Part shown: in pieces, positions 34,001 through 55,929 of the stretch
How positions within the stretch are numbered: position 1 is the first letter of the stretch
How the letters are laid out: each line of letters starts with the position of its first letter
Source of the DNA: Apteryx mantelli
Lineage: Eukaryota; Chordata; Aves; Apterygiformes; Apterygidae
Direction of reading: 5' to 3'
Assembly (NCBI RefSeq): GCF_036417845.1
Contig: NC_090013.1
Coordinates: 191,001-255,000, forward strand
DNA length: 64,000 nucleotides
Position numbers and translations under genes: made by a program
The notes under the pieces: generated by a model
The model's input: only the letters and a program-made list of their open reading frames with translations
What the model was told of the DNA's origin: nothing
Database searches by the model: none

Positions 34001-34578
34001 GGCGTTAAACCTTGGACCCATCCTTGGAAGATTTGCAAGGGTGCTAGGTCACTCAATTTAGGGAGCTCAACTTGGGAAGCCTCTAGGAGTCCAGTTTTAC
34101 TCTGGTCCAGGGCACTTCTGGGCTGAATGCTCACACTCTCAGCCATCGCTTGTTGGGCACCCAAGTCACCAACAGCTTCACAACAGCTGCAGACCTTCAC
34201 ATCAGCACCACCCCACACCTGCAGCAAAGCCCTCTTTACCCATCTTCTGTCTGAGTCTTTACCCCAGGGACAATCCTGCACTACAGCTCTTACTGGATGG
34301 GGTTCTTCATCCCAACCAATCAACCCCATTAGAGTTAATTAGCCAAGCTGCCTAAGGAGACAAGGACTTGGTTAGGTAGGAATAGCGAGGCTTTCCTCTC
34401 ATCTAGAAGTTAAGCACATGGGCAGATCAAGAAAGAAAGAAAGACTGTGCTACAGGATCCAGCTTTGCTGCCCTCATTGCTCCTGCCTCTCTCCTGGAGG
34501 CAGTGGCTTGAAGGGAGAGCCTGGCAGAAATTTACCTTTAAAAATATGCAGCTCATCGTGAAGACGCTCCTCATCCAT
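30933..34578 (-). CDS. Hepatic lectin ortholog (type II membrane C-type lectin)
   Basis: Six coding exons (34578-34536, 33561-33454, 32768-32694, 32098-31947, 31521-31409, 31068-30933) join in frame to 208 residues. The recalled length of chicken hepatic lectin is 207. Layout: cytoplasmic tail (1-about 24, MDEERLHDELH), one membrane span (about 25-47), short neck with an NYS glycosylation sequon, then a long-form C-type lectin domain (about 80-208). Calcium site 2 is intact: EPN, the E of NENC, and WND. EPN predicts GlcNAc/mannose-type rather than galactose binding, as known for the chicken receptor. Large stretches match that protein, including KQNFVMFRTRNERFWIGLTD and the C-terminal TYECYY. 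The MDEERL start matches as well. Likely role: endocytic clearance of glycoproteins with exposed terminal GlcNAc at the liver cell surface. Confidence 0.93.
31409..31521 (-). CDS. Hepatic lectin exon 5, WIG-containing core
   Basis: The exon encodes NFVMFRTRNERFWIGLTDEN and then EGEWEWIDGTDYKTTF. WIGL and the WxW-DG core are conserved lectin-fold residues. The donor is TTCAC/GTGAGT, phase 2. Confidence 0.92.
31947..32098 (-). CDS. Hepatic lectin exon 4, first third of the lectin domain
   Basis: A 152-bp exon encoding FPCGPGSREWEYF through SHAKQ. It carries three of the disulfide cysteines, including the N-terminal pair that defines a long-form domain. The donor is CAG/GTAAAC, phase 0. Confidence 0.92.
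32694..32768 (-). CDS. Hepatic lectin exon 3, neck
   Basis: A 75-bp exon with acceptor TCATAACAG and donor CTGT/GTAAGT. It encodes VSALSSKLHEVHLERKRN then YSGTDFL. The neck is far shorter than in mammalian ASGR or CD209. A CT-rich tract, seen as GA repeats at about 32778-32798 on the plus strand, forms an extended polypyrimidine tract. Confidence 0.88.
33454..33561 (-). CDS. Hepatic lectin exon 2, transmembrane segment
   Basis: The exon encodes RNFFQQKLRSFF followed by a hydrophobic stretch (VYLLLALSFLLIITLFAV). Basic residues on the N-terminal side fit a type II signal anchor. The donor is CAGAG/GTACTG, phase 1. Confidence 0.88.
34536..34578 (-). CDS. Hepatic lectin exon 1, cytoplasmic tail
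   Basis: MDEERLHDELHIFK, then a phase-1 GTAAAT donor. An acceptor-like CTCTCTCCCAG ends at 34592, 13 bp 5' of the ATG, so a non-coding 5' exon probably exists upstream. Confidence 0.88.
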
Positions 34579-34592
34579 CCTGGTAAACTGGC

Positions 34593-36938
34593 TGGGAGAG
34601 ACAGAGACAGTTTTGTTTAGCCTTGGGATGTGGACCAAGTAAATGGAACCTTGTTCACTAGAACATCTAGACTAGAAAATCTGCAATACCTCTAGAGGTG
34701 CTCACTCCAAACGTTAAAATTTAACTAGCGGTTTTTAGACTGTATCCCATTGGCTTGTCTTCTCAAATCACTGTTTTGGATTGTGTCGACTTCCAATAAT
34801 TCACCTGCCTGAAAGTTCTCGTCTGGCGAAACTGAATGTCCTTTTTGTTTGTAATGCTTCTGGTCACTTTGGAGTACAAAGTGCAAATTCACAGTTTCTG
34901 AACCCGTTCCCTCTAGTATAAAAGAGTAAAAATACTACTTTAGAAAATAGGAAGTGTTCTTCTGTTTGGAAAAACTGCTACTTGGCAACTGCTGAAGGCA
35001 AAACAAGCCTCCCAATAGATGCACTCGCACAAGAATATAAAATGGATTCAGGGCTGATAAAGCATCTGTGCCTTATAAATCGATGCATGATGGATGTGCA
35101 GTATCTACTTTCTAATTAAGTGGAGCTCCCTGCACTAATTGATAATCCACAAGTTCCACAAACCTCCCACAGTTTTCTGTATAATGGAAACTTAGCTTTT
35201 TCACTTTGACAGTTGTGAATTTTCACTCCTCTCAACTCCAATATGACTTTGAGACCTACTTTATGCACTGGTTTCACTGTAAGACACACAGGTTTTAGCC
35301 ATTTTTTTCTAAGTATTTTGTTCTGTATTAAAAAAAAACCCCAAAACTCTGGGCTTTGATTTCATGATATGTTTATAGACAGCAGTAAGACAGGGTTGGG
35401 AGAAGAACCATTTATGTTAAAGGATAATGCTGGCAAAAGGTGAAATGGAGATAAACAGTCCAGGAAACTGCTTAGGCTAGAAATTGGAAGCAATAAGGCT
35501 CTAGGACAGTCCTCCAAAAGCTTGCCAAAATAAAATACTTCAGAAAATGTATGAAAGTAGGGACAGAAACAGAACTGATGTTTTAAGAGGACCCTTTCAG
35601 TTCTTTATTTCTATCATCTGCCCAAGGTCATCTGATATTGAAGTTTGTAACTTGCAGTACCCAGATTCCAAAACTTAGTGCAATGAAAAGCCCACTTTAT
35701 GGCATATAGAACTTGTAATTGCTGTTTCCTGCTACTCCATGTTTAGTAATTACAAGCTCTGCAGAGACAATGGAAAACTGGCAAGTTGGGATCGACAGAT
35801 ATTAAATTACGTTGTTCAGTACACTGTGCTATCGGGCTTGCAAACATCCCACTGCAAACATTGAAAGAGAACATTTAGATTCTTGCCGCATCAAACTGCA
35901 TTTTGATTGACTGAATGATTTTGCTGTGTTTTTAATTTTTACTTCTGCTGATTTGCCTTCACTTTCCGAGTCCAGAGAGTGCTGGGACAGATGATGCTGA
36001 AGTTTTAATAATGATAATTACTCCAGCATAAACCTCTGTACCTGTGGTAAACGTGTAGCAGTAGTTATTAAGCCAGCAGCCTTGGGATGCTTTCCAAAGC
36101 AGAGCTGGGGCATTTACTGTTGTTTATTTGCCCCAGAGCAACACTGAGATTGTTTGTATATAGGAAGAGCAAGCCAGAATGAGGCCAGGGCACAAAGACC
36201 AGCTGTTAGCAAGATGCACAGCATTTCATCACAGAGGGTCACTGCCATCCAGGTCTGTCTGAAACCGAAGATCTTATTGCATAACCTGCAGTTGAATGGA
36301 AGGTGGGGGGTGAGGCCTGGTGAAAACAGCCATATCTAGAAACAGAGCCTGGGAGAGGACAGGAGACTGGGCGAGGCAGCAATCCTGCTGCTGCATTTCC
36401 TAGGAGAATGCTCTACGCAGTCTCCACTAGCTCCTGAAGGGAAAAAGCTGAGCAGCTATGGTGCTGCAGGAATCGTCGGTTCACCTCCCTGTCAATCTGG
36501 ATTAGGGAGGAAGCAAATGGCACAAAAGAGTCTCTTGGGTAGGGGACCAGGATGTTAGAGGATTCAGGACTTGTGTATTTGTTTTAGCTCTTTGTAATTC
36601 CACATGTGTGCCTTCAATAAGGGAAAAGCTTTGCTAAGACAGAAGGGTCAACTAAGCTGGAAGAAAAAATCCATGGGTCTCCCTGAGGGAGTCTTGCAGT
36701 CCTGTGCCAAGCTTTCCATCGGGTCTGTATCACTGCATTTTGATTAGTGTGCTAATTGTGTGCAACTCTCCACTTGTACTTTTATCCCAGGACAGCAGGT
36801 CTTGAGCTGTTAGTGCCTGCGCACACTGACTGTGCAGAGTCAAAGGCTGCCTGACTTGCATATTTTAACAAAGAAAGACATTTATGACAGTTCAGTCAAA
36901 ATCTTGCAGCACAAGGAAGGCTAACAGTCAAAAACATT
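34593..36938. other. Intergenic between lectin 5' end and FBXL12 3' UTR
   Basis: AT-rich unique sequence. No coding exon is supported. It should hold the lectin promoter and any non-coding first exon, but I could not place either. Confidence 0.5.
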
Positions 36939-36944
36939 TTTATT
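36939..36944 (-). terminator. FBXL12: Candidate poly(A) signal of FBXL12
   Basis: AATAAA on the minus strand lies about 1.1 kb after the FBXL12 stop, which would give a 3' UTR of roughly 1.1 kb. No closer canonical hexamer on that strand was noticed. Confidence 0.5.
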
Positions 36945-38023
36945 TAACAAATACAGTATTTGATTAAAAATAACATCCTTGGGTAACTCAACAGTCCAGA
37001 ACAGCAATGTCACAAAACTTCAGTTGCAATGTCAGGTAAGGTTTTTCTGTCATGTACTGGTGTTACAAAGTTTGAGTAAGAGGAGTATGTGAACAATAAA
37101 AGACAATAAGGCAAGGTGGCTGCTCGTGGTAGCACAGCCCAGCAAAACAAGGAGAGGTAACGGCAGCCCCCTCTAATGCCCAGGAGCACATATGGGTGCC
37201 CTTTCTCTACACAAATAGAAGGTGATGCTTTTAGGAACAAGCAATTAGGAAGATCTGTGACCAAACTTTTCTGCATTTTGAAAAATAACTTTCAGAACTG
37301 AACTTGGCAGGAAGATAAAAGCAAGAAGACAGCCCAGACTACAAAAACTCAGTGTCTGGGCAGCAGGTCACCCGAACTCTTCCAAGAACAAACCAGCTTT
37401 GGCAGCACATGTCTGAAGCACAGCCTTTTAAGTGTTTCTTCCTAGGCAAAGTTGGGAATGTACACACAGGGTGGTTGAGTAATCAGAGTTAGATATTAAC
37501 TGGAGTTCTAGGTTTGGGGCAGCCCAACCTCCTCCTGTGGCAGGAGAGCATCTCACTTAGTCTCCTGAATTCTGTGCTGGCTGAACTGCTGCCTGATGTT
37601 TAGCACAGGGGGTGAAACAGGGGCAGAGAAAGAGGTTAAACTTGTAATATGGACATGCGCACATGCTTGCTCACTTGCTGTAATCTTGGTCAGCCCTTAG
37701 TCAGTTCACCACTAGGGTTCCCAAATGTCAACAGCTGTGTATTCACTGACTTTCTGATTTGCCTGATTCATGGAAGGATCCCACCAGAAGCAGGTTCCCA
37801 CCAAGCCATTTTACATTACACATTTGTGTAATGTGAAAATTGGCTCTTTTTGCATGACTATTTCAGCCCCAATGAAAATTCTGTTCCCAAACATGCATAC
37901 AACTGCTACCAGAAAAAAAAAAAAAAAAAAAAGCGTTGCCCAAAAAGGAGCATTTGAAACTTAGTGATGAAGGCTGATTGTCCTGTCACCTTAGACTGTT
38001 AACATCTTACTTCAGAATCTGTA

Positions 38024-38797
38024 TCAAGGAGTATGTGAAAAGCTACAGTTAGGCAAACTTGCCTGAATTTTACGTATTGCCTCGTCTTCAAAATGAGCCC
38101 CATCTAAATTGAGATTCCTCAGCTGGGGGAGTGCTTGGCACAAAGCAACAATGGCATCAGGGGAGAACTTATCACAGAGGTCAAGACACAGCGTTTCTAG
38201 GCACTTCAGGGTCACTAGGCAAGCCAAACCTGCGTTTGTCAAGGAATAAGCATTGCTGATCTCCAGAAGTTGGAGACATTTCATATGGTGCCCAATAAAG
38301 TGAACAGCGGAGTCAGTAATAACACAGTGGCGCAGCACTAGGCGCTCCAACCCCCCCAAGTACACAGCCGCTCTCTGAATTCCTGCATCTGTTACCCGGT
38401 AGGTCCCAGAGAGGGTCAGTGTCTTCAGAGGAGCCTGGGAGGAGACGTTCAGCAGATGTTGATCGCAAAAGGCAGAGACATTACGCACGATGAGATGCTG
38501 CAGCTGCGGCAGGGCATTTGCGGCAGTCCCCTGGAACCACGCAGTGGGGATTTCGCAGTGACTCAGCTCCAACATCCTCAGGGAAGCGGGCATGCTCTGG
38601 TAAGGGAGCAGGCGGAGGTCAGCCTCAGCCAGGCACAGCCGGCCCAGGTGGGGACACTGCTTCCCGAGGGCGGCCAGCAGCGCGGGGGAGAGAATCTCAT
38701 GCTTCCTGGTGGAGCGCAGCGCACCCTTCACCTTCAGCGTCCGCAGGCCGTCGCGCAGGTGCCGCCGCAGCAAGTGCCACAGGGTCCGGGAGCTGAG
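38024..38797 (-). CDS. FBXL12: FBXL12 exon 3 (LRR region, stop)
   Basis: After CTTCTCGCCCAG the exon runs 258 codons, [12 protein letters not shown] to ...[10 protein letters not shown] and TGA. It carries all the leucine-rich repeats in one exon. Confidence 0.93.
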   Translation of the reverse strand, partial: LSSRTLWHLLRRHLRDGLRTLKVKGALRSTRKHEILSPALLAALGKQCPHLGRLCLAEADLRLLPYQSMPASLRMLELSHCEIPTAWFQGTAANALPQLQHLIVRNVSAFCDQHLLNVSSQAPLKTLTLSGTYRVTDAGIQRAAVYLGGLERLVLRHCVITDSAVHFIGHHMKCLQLLEISNAYSLTNAGLACLVTLKCLETLCLDLCDKFSPDAIVALCQALPQLRNLNLDGAHFEDEAIRKIQASLPNCSFSHTP

Positions 38798-39182
38798 CTG
38801 GGCGAGAAGGAAGCAGCCGATCCCTCGCGCGCGCCCGGACGGACCAGCGGGCCCCGCCCCGGCCCCGGGCCACCACCGGGCGACCCGGTTCCCCCCCGCC
38901 CCGACCCGGCTCCGTACCCGGTGCGGGCTCAGGTCCACGTGTCTCCAGAGCGCCCGGTCCTGCCCCAGCCGCCGCCACCGCCGGCAGACCCTGCGGGGAG
39001 AGAGAAGACCGGTCACCGCCGGGCCAGGCCCGCTGCCCCCGGCCCGGCCCCGGTCCAGTCCGGCCCCACCTGCCCGCGCGCAGCCGGTCCCGCAGTGGCA
39101 GCAGCGCCAGGACCTCCAGGAGCACCGAGTCGGGCAGCGCCGCCAGCCCCGCGCCCGGCGCCGCCTCCGCCGCCTCCGCCAT
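38024..39182 (-). CDS. FBXL12: F-box and leucine-rich repeat protein 12
   Basis: Three exons (39182-39070, 38990-38918, 38797-38024) encode 319 residues, against 326 for the human protein. The N-terminal F-box (about residues 14-60: [20 protein letters not shown], then RVCRRWRRL and WRHVDL) matches human FBXL12 closely. The remainder is leucine-rich repeats, such as [42 protein letters not shown] and LRNLNLDG. The protein is the substrate receptor of an SCF (SKP1-CUL1-F-box) ubiquitin ligase. Reported mammalian substrates include CDK inhibitors and ALDH3 proteins, and this is not testable here. The LRR region is more diverged from mammals than the F-box. It is divergently paired with UBL5. 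Confidence 0.94.
38918..38990 (-). CDS. FBXL12: FBXL12 exon 2
   Basis: A 73-bp exon after TCTCCCCGCAG completes the F-box ([20 protein letters not shown]) and ends CCGG/GTACGG. Intron 2 is 120 bp. Confidence 0.9.
39070..39182 (-). CDS. FBXL12: FBXL12 exon 1
   Basis: The start [19 protein letters not shown] lies in a CpG island and the donor is GCAG/GTGGGG. Intron 1 is only 79 bp. Confidence 0.88.
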
Positions 39183-39546
39183 CTCCGCCGCGGCAACAGG
39201 CCGCTTCCGCCGGCCGCCGCCAATGAGGGGCCGCGCTTCCGCCCCGTCCCCCCGCTTCCGCATCCGGGCCGCGCCGGTGGCCGTTGTCCGGGCGGCTTCC
39301 GCTTCCGGTGGGGTAGTCGTCGGCGGAGCTGCGCAGGGCTGGGAGAGCGGCGCGGCCGGGCTCGGTGGGTGGCAGCGCGGCGCCGGGGCCTCCCCGGTGC
39401 CCCCGGGGTCTCTTCTTCTCCCCGGTCCCCCCCCCCCGGCATTCCTCGCCTCCCGGCCCGTTCCCCCGGGTGTCTTTGGTTCCCCGGTGCCCCCCTCGCC
39501 CCCTGCGACCCCCGCTCCCGATAACGGCTCTCTTCCCTCAGGAACG
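39183..39546. promoter_or_regulatory. Bidirectional promoter FBXL12 / UBL5
   Basis: The two ATGs are 364 bp apart and diverge. The interval is CpG-rich, lacks an obvious TATA box, has a CCAAT box at 39220-39224 and repeated CGCTTCCG ETS-like motifs (about 39202, 39235, 39255, 39299). UBL5 probably has a non-coding first exon ending at a CTCG/GTGGGT donor near 39364, joined to TCTTCCCTCAG at 39541. That exon is inferred. Confidence 0.75.
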
Positions 39547-39602
39547 ATGATCGAAGTCGTCTGCAACGACCGTCTGGGAAAGAAGGTGCGGGTAAAATGC
39601 AA
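39547..39602 (+). CDS. UBL5: UBL5 first coding exon
   Basis: [18 protein letters not shown], then phase 2 at TGCAA/GTATCC. Confidence 0.95.
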
Positions 39603-40741
39603 GTATCCCCGCGCGGGGGCTGGGGCGGAGGTGGTGGTGGTGGTGGTGGGGCGGGGGGAGGCTCCTCCCGGTTCCGCTTTCCTTAACGGCGCCGCCAGCA
39701 CCGAGGACTCCATCCGCGACCTGAAGAAGCTGATCGCGGCGCAGACGGGGACCCGCTGGGACAAGATCGTGCTCAAGAAGTGGTGAGCGGCCCGGCCATG
39801 GCAGGAGGGAGCAGGCGAACGGGCTGAGGGCTCCCGGGATGCGGTATCTGGCTCTGGCAGCCCCCGGTCCTCAGGGAATGGCTCTGCTGCTGCCGTGCCC
39901 TCGCCAGCGTACCGTGAAGTGGCCAGGATCGAACTCCTGGGGGTGGCCCCGAATGAAAGCACCCCACTGCATCCTGGCACTAGTTGATTCGGGAGAAAAA
40001 TCCTGGCCTGTTTTCAGGCTCCCTCAGCTCCAGAGTGTGTAGCGCTACTGTTTCTCATATCGCAGTCTGCGGTGTTGCTTTGTGAATGCTGCTGTTGAGA
40101 GTGTGCTGTCAGGGGTAGCTTAAAAACCATGTTAAGTTTCAGCTGCTGTTCTTCCATGGGGCGGCTGATAGAAGAAGAAGAGCTATTGATGGTACTGTCG
40201 TTGCACCACCCTAAGGGCATTTTCTTTTGCTTTAATTTCTGTTGGATCACATGTGCTGGACTGATCTCTGTTTTACGATAACTGCAGGTACACGATCTTC
40301 AAGGACCACGTCACGCTGGGAGACTGTATCCTTCTTGCTGTGATAGTCTCGGTAAAATTTCTGTGGGGAAACTGCCCAGTTAAATAAGTGCTGAGATCTT
40401 GTATGTTTACAAGATGCACAGCCTAAATGCTGGACCAACACTCATCAAAACCCAAGCAGACAGCATGAGGAGAGGTGAACTTGTTGAGCTCAGGCAGAGC
40501 TTATACTCTTTCCACGGTACTGGCAGCCTTGGTTATAGAACACGCCTCTGATAAACGTTTTTTGTTTCGTGACATTGGGAGAAAGCTGAAATATTGTACA
40601 AGGAACCAAAGAACAGTGTGTGATGCAGCTAAGCGCTGGGGGAGGCTTGTCTGGGGCCCTCTCCCTGTGCGAGAACCGCCTTAACTCACTGCTTCAGATG
40701 AGATCCATGATGGCATGAACCTGGAGCTCTACTACCAGTAG
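39547..40741 (+). CDS. UBL5: Ubiquitin-like protein 5 (Hub1)
   Basis: Four coding exons (39547-39602, 39699-39782, 40288-40325, 40698-40741) give 73 residues, the exact family length, differing from the human protein at only a few positions (the segment NTEDSIRD, WDKIV, HVTLGD). It ends in the Hub1-type YY-Q tail instead of a ubiquitin-type di-glycine. It therefore acts non-covalently and is not conjugated. UBL5/Hub1 binds spliceosomal partners such as SART1 (Snu66) through HIND motifs and supports pre-mRNA splicing and sister chromatid cohesion. It is a nuclear/cytosolic housekeeping protein. The ATG is 5 bp after a TCTTCCCTCAG acceptor, so the first exon is non-coding. Confidence 0.97.
39699..39782 (+). 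CDS. UBL5: UBL5 second coding exon
   Basis: GCGCCGCCAG acceptor. Encodes [20 protein letters not shown] then DKIVLKK and TG/GTGAGC. The intron before it is 96 bp and GTGGTG-rich. Confidence 0.95.
40288..40325 (+). CDS. UBL5: UBL5 third coding exon
   Basis: A 38-bp micro-exon, [12 protein letters not shown], bounded by AACTGCAG and GACT/GTATCC. Confidence 0.95.
40698..40741 (+). CDS. UBL5: UBL5 last coding exon
   Basis: TGCTTCAG acceptor, then [14 protein letters not shown] and TAG. The repeat in the 3' UTR begins about 20 bp later. Confidence 0.95.
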
Positions 40742-40761
40742 CCGCAGCTGCAGCGCCATCC

Positions 40762-40894
40762 CCCTTCCCTTCCCTTCCCTTCCCTTCCCTTCCCTTCCCT
40801 TCCCTTCCCTTCCCTTCCCTTCCCTTCCCTTCCCTTCCCTTCCCTTCCCTTCCCTTCCCTTCCCTTCCCTTCCCTTCCCTTCCCTTCCCTTCCC
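40762..40894 (+). repeat. (CCCTT)n microsatellite in the UBL5 3' UTR
   Basis: About 26.6 uninterrupted pentanucleotide units (133 bp) lie 21 bp downstream of the UBL5 stop and upstream of both poly(A) signals, so they are transcribed as CCCUU. The opposite strand is AAGGG and produces a spurious Gly-Arg-Glu-Gly-Lys repeat open frame. Confidence 0.97.
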
Positions 40895-40983
40895 ACGTCG
40901 TGTAGCTGATGCCTTCCCTCTCGTGTGGCCAGAAAGCCTGGAGCCCCGGCTGTACCAGCACCCCCAGATTCACGCATGGAGGC

Positions 40984-41033
40984 AATAAACGCGCTGCAGC
41001 CTCTTGGGGCTGTTTTCACTAGTTTGTAATAAA
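40984..41033 (+). terminator. UBL5: Two poly(A) signals of UBL5
   Basis: AATAAA at 40984-40989 and AATAAA at 41028-41033, followed by a GT-rich stretch (GTTGTGCTGTGG). Tandem signals give a 3' UTR of about 260-310 nt including the CCCUU tract. Confidence 0.85.
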
Positions 41034-41039
41034 CATGTC

Positions 41040-41433
41040 CCTCGACTCCTGTTGTGCTGTGGCTCGAGGGGCCGGTAGGGGTTGTGAGCGGTTCCCGGGG
41101 CCGGTGTCGCCCCGGGGAGGCCGGGGAGCGGGAAGATGAGGGCGGGTGGGCGCTCTCTCGCCTCTTTTGTGTCTCGGCGGCCGCCGTCCAACCTCCTGTC
41201 ACGTGCCCCGCGATCGCTTCCGGATCAATGCGGCCTCCCGCCCGTAGCCAATCTGCCGGAATGGCGTGTGCTTCCGCCAATGGTGCCGAGAGCTCGCGCA
41301 CGAAGGCGGGACGTGGCCTCCCCCTGGGCCAATGGGGGCAGAGCGGGGGCGGGGAAGCCCCGCCCCTCGCGCCAATGGGGGCCGGGTCGGGAGAGGTCGG
41401 TGCGGGAGGTGCAGCTGCCGCGGCTGAGGGAAG
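41040..41433 (+). promoter_or_regulatory. PIN1: PIN1 promoter with four CCAAT boxes
   Basis: CpG-rich and TATA-less. CCAAT pentamers, all on the plus strand, lie at 41248-41252, 41277-41281, 41329-41333 and 41372-41376, plus GC boxes near 41345-41365. NF-Y and SP1 are the expected binders. The whole interval from UBL5 poly(A) to PIN1 ATG is about 400 bp. Confidence 0.75.
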
Positions 41434-55427
<13,994 letters not shown>

Positions 55428-55911
55428 AGTGCCTTGGAGACATGTAGAAAGGAAAGGGCGAGGGGAAGAAAGGAAAAAAAAAACCTACTCCAACCCTGCA
55501 CTCTCCCAAATGAACTTCATATCCAGTTTAAAAAAAAAAAGCTCATTTCATATCTCAATATCTTCTGTGGCACCTGACACAATGTTTTTAACCTGCAGAG
55601 ATGCATGGTTAGCCAAAGGTGAGAACGTAATCAAAATAAGACAGTAGCATCTTTCATAAACAGAGAGAATGTTAAAAACAAAATTTCTGGCATGCCACAG
55701 CTGCTTGAGTTATATTGACATGCCTCCTAAGCTGAGGAATTGTCGATGCTAAAGGTCACACTTCAGTGCTTCCCACATCCACCCTGTTAGAGATACGGAG
55801 TATTTATTGCAGTGCAGCACTGATGATGGTGAAGTTGACTTGTGAACTCTGGTGCTATGATGGAATGAACTCCCAACCCTCTGCATGTTTGTTTAAATAC
55901 CATTTATTCTG

Positions 55912-55917
55912 AATAAA
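55912..55917 (+). terminator. PIN1: Poly(A) signal of PIN1
   Basis: AATAAA 485 bp after the stop, followed by a TGT-rich stretch (TGTATTTGCTCTG). This fits a 3' UTR of about 500 nt. Confidence 0.8.
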
Positions 55918-55929
55918 ATGTATTTGCTC

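Noticed and set aside
39925-39945. GGATCGAACTCC resembling a tRNA T-loop
   Set aside because: No A box, anticodon stem or acceptor pairing nearby. It lies in UBL5 intron sequence.
38456-39980. Long open frames on both strands over the FBXL12/UBL5 CpG island (for example 427 codons minus, 271 codons plus)
   Set aside because: They are antisense or out-of-frame shadows of FBXL12 and UBL5 exons and GC-rich promoter.
40762-40894. Tandem array considered as CRISPR or satellite
   Set aside because: Five-base perfect units with no spacers: a simple microsatellite in a eukaryotic gene.
40686-41301. Minus-strand frames encoding a Gly-Arg-Glu-Gly-Lys repeat protein
   Set aside because: Pure translation of the AAGGG complement of the UBL5 3' UTR microsatellite. 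No start context or flanking coding signal.
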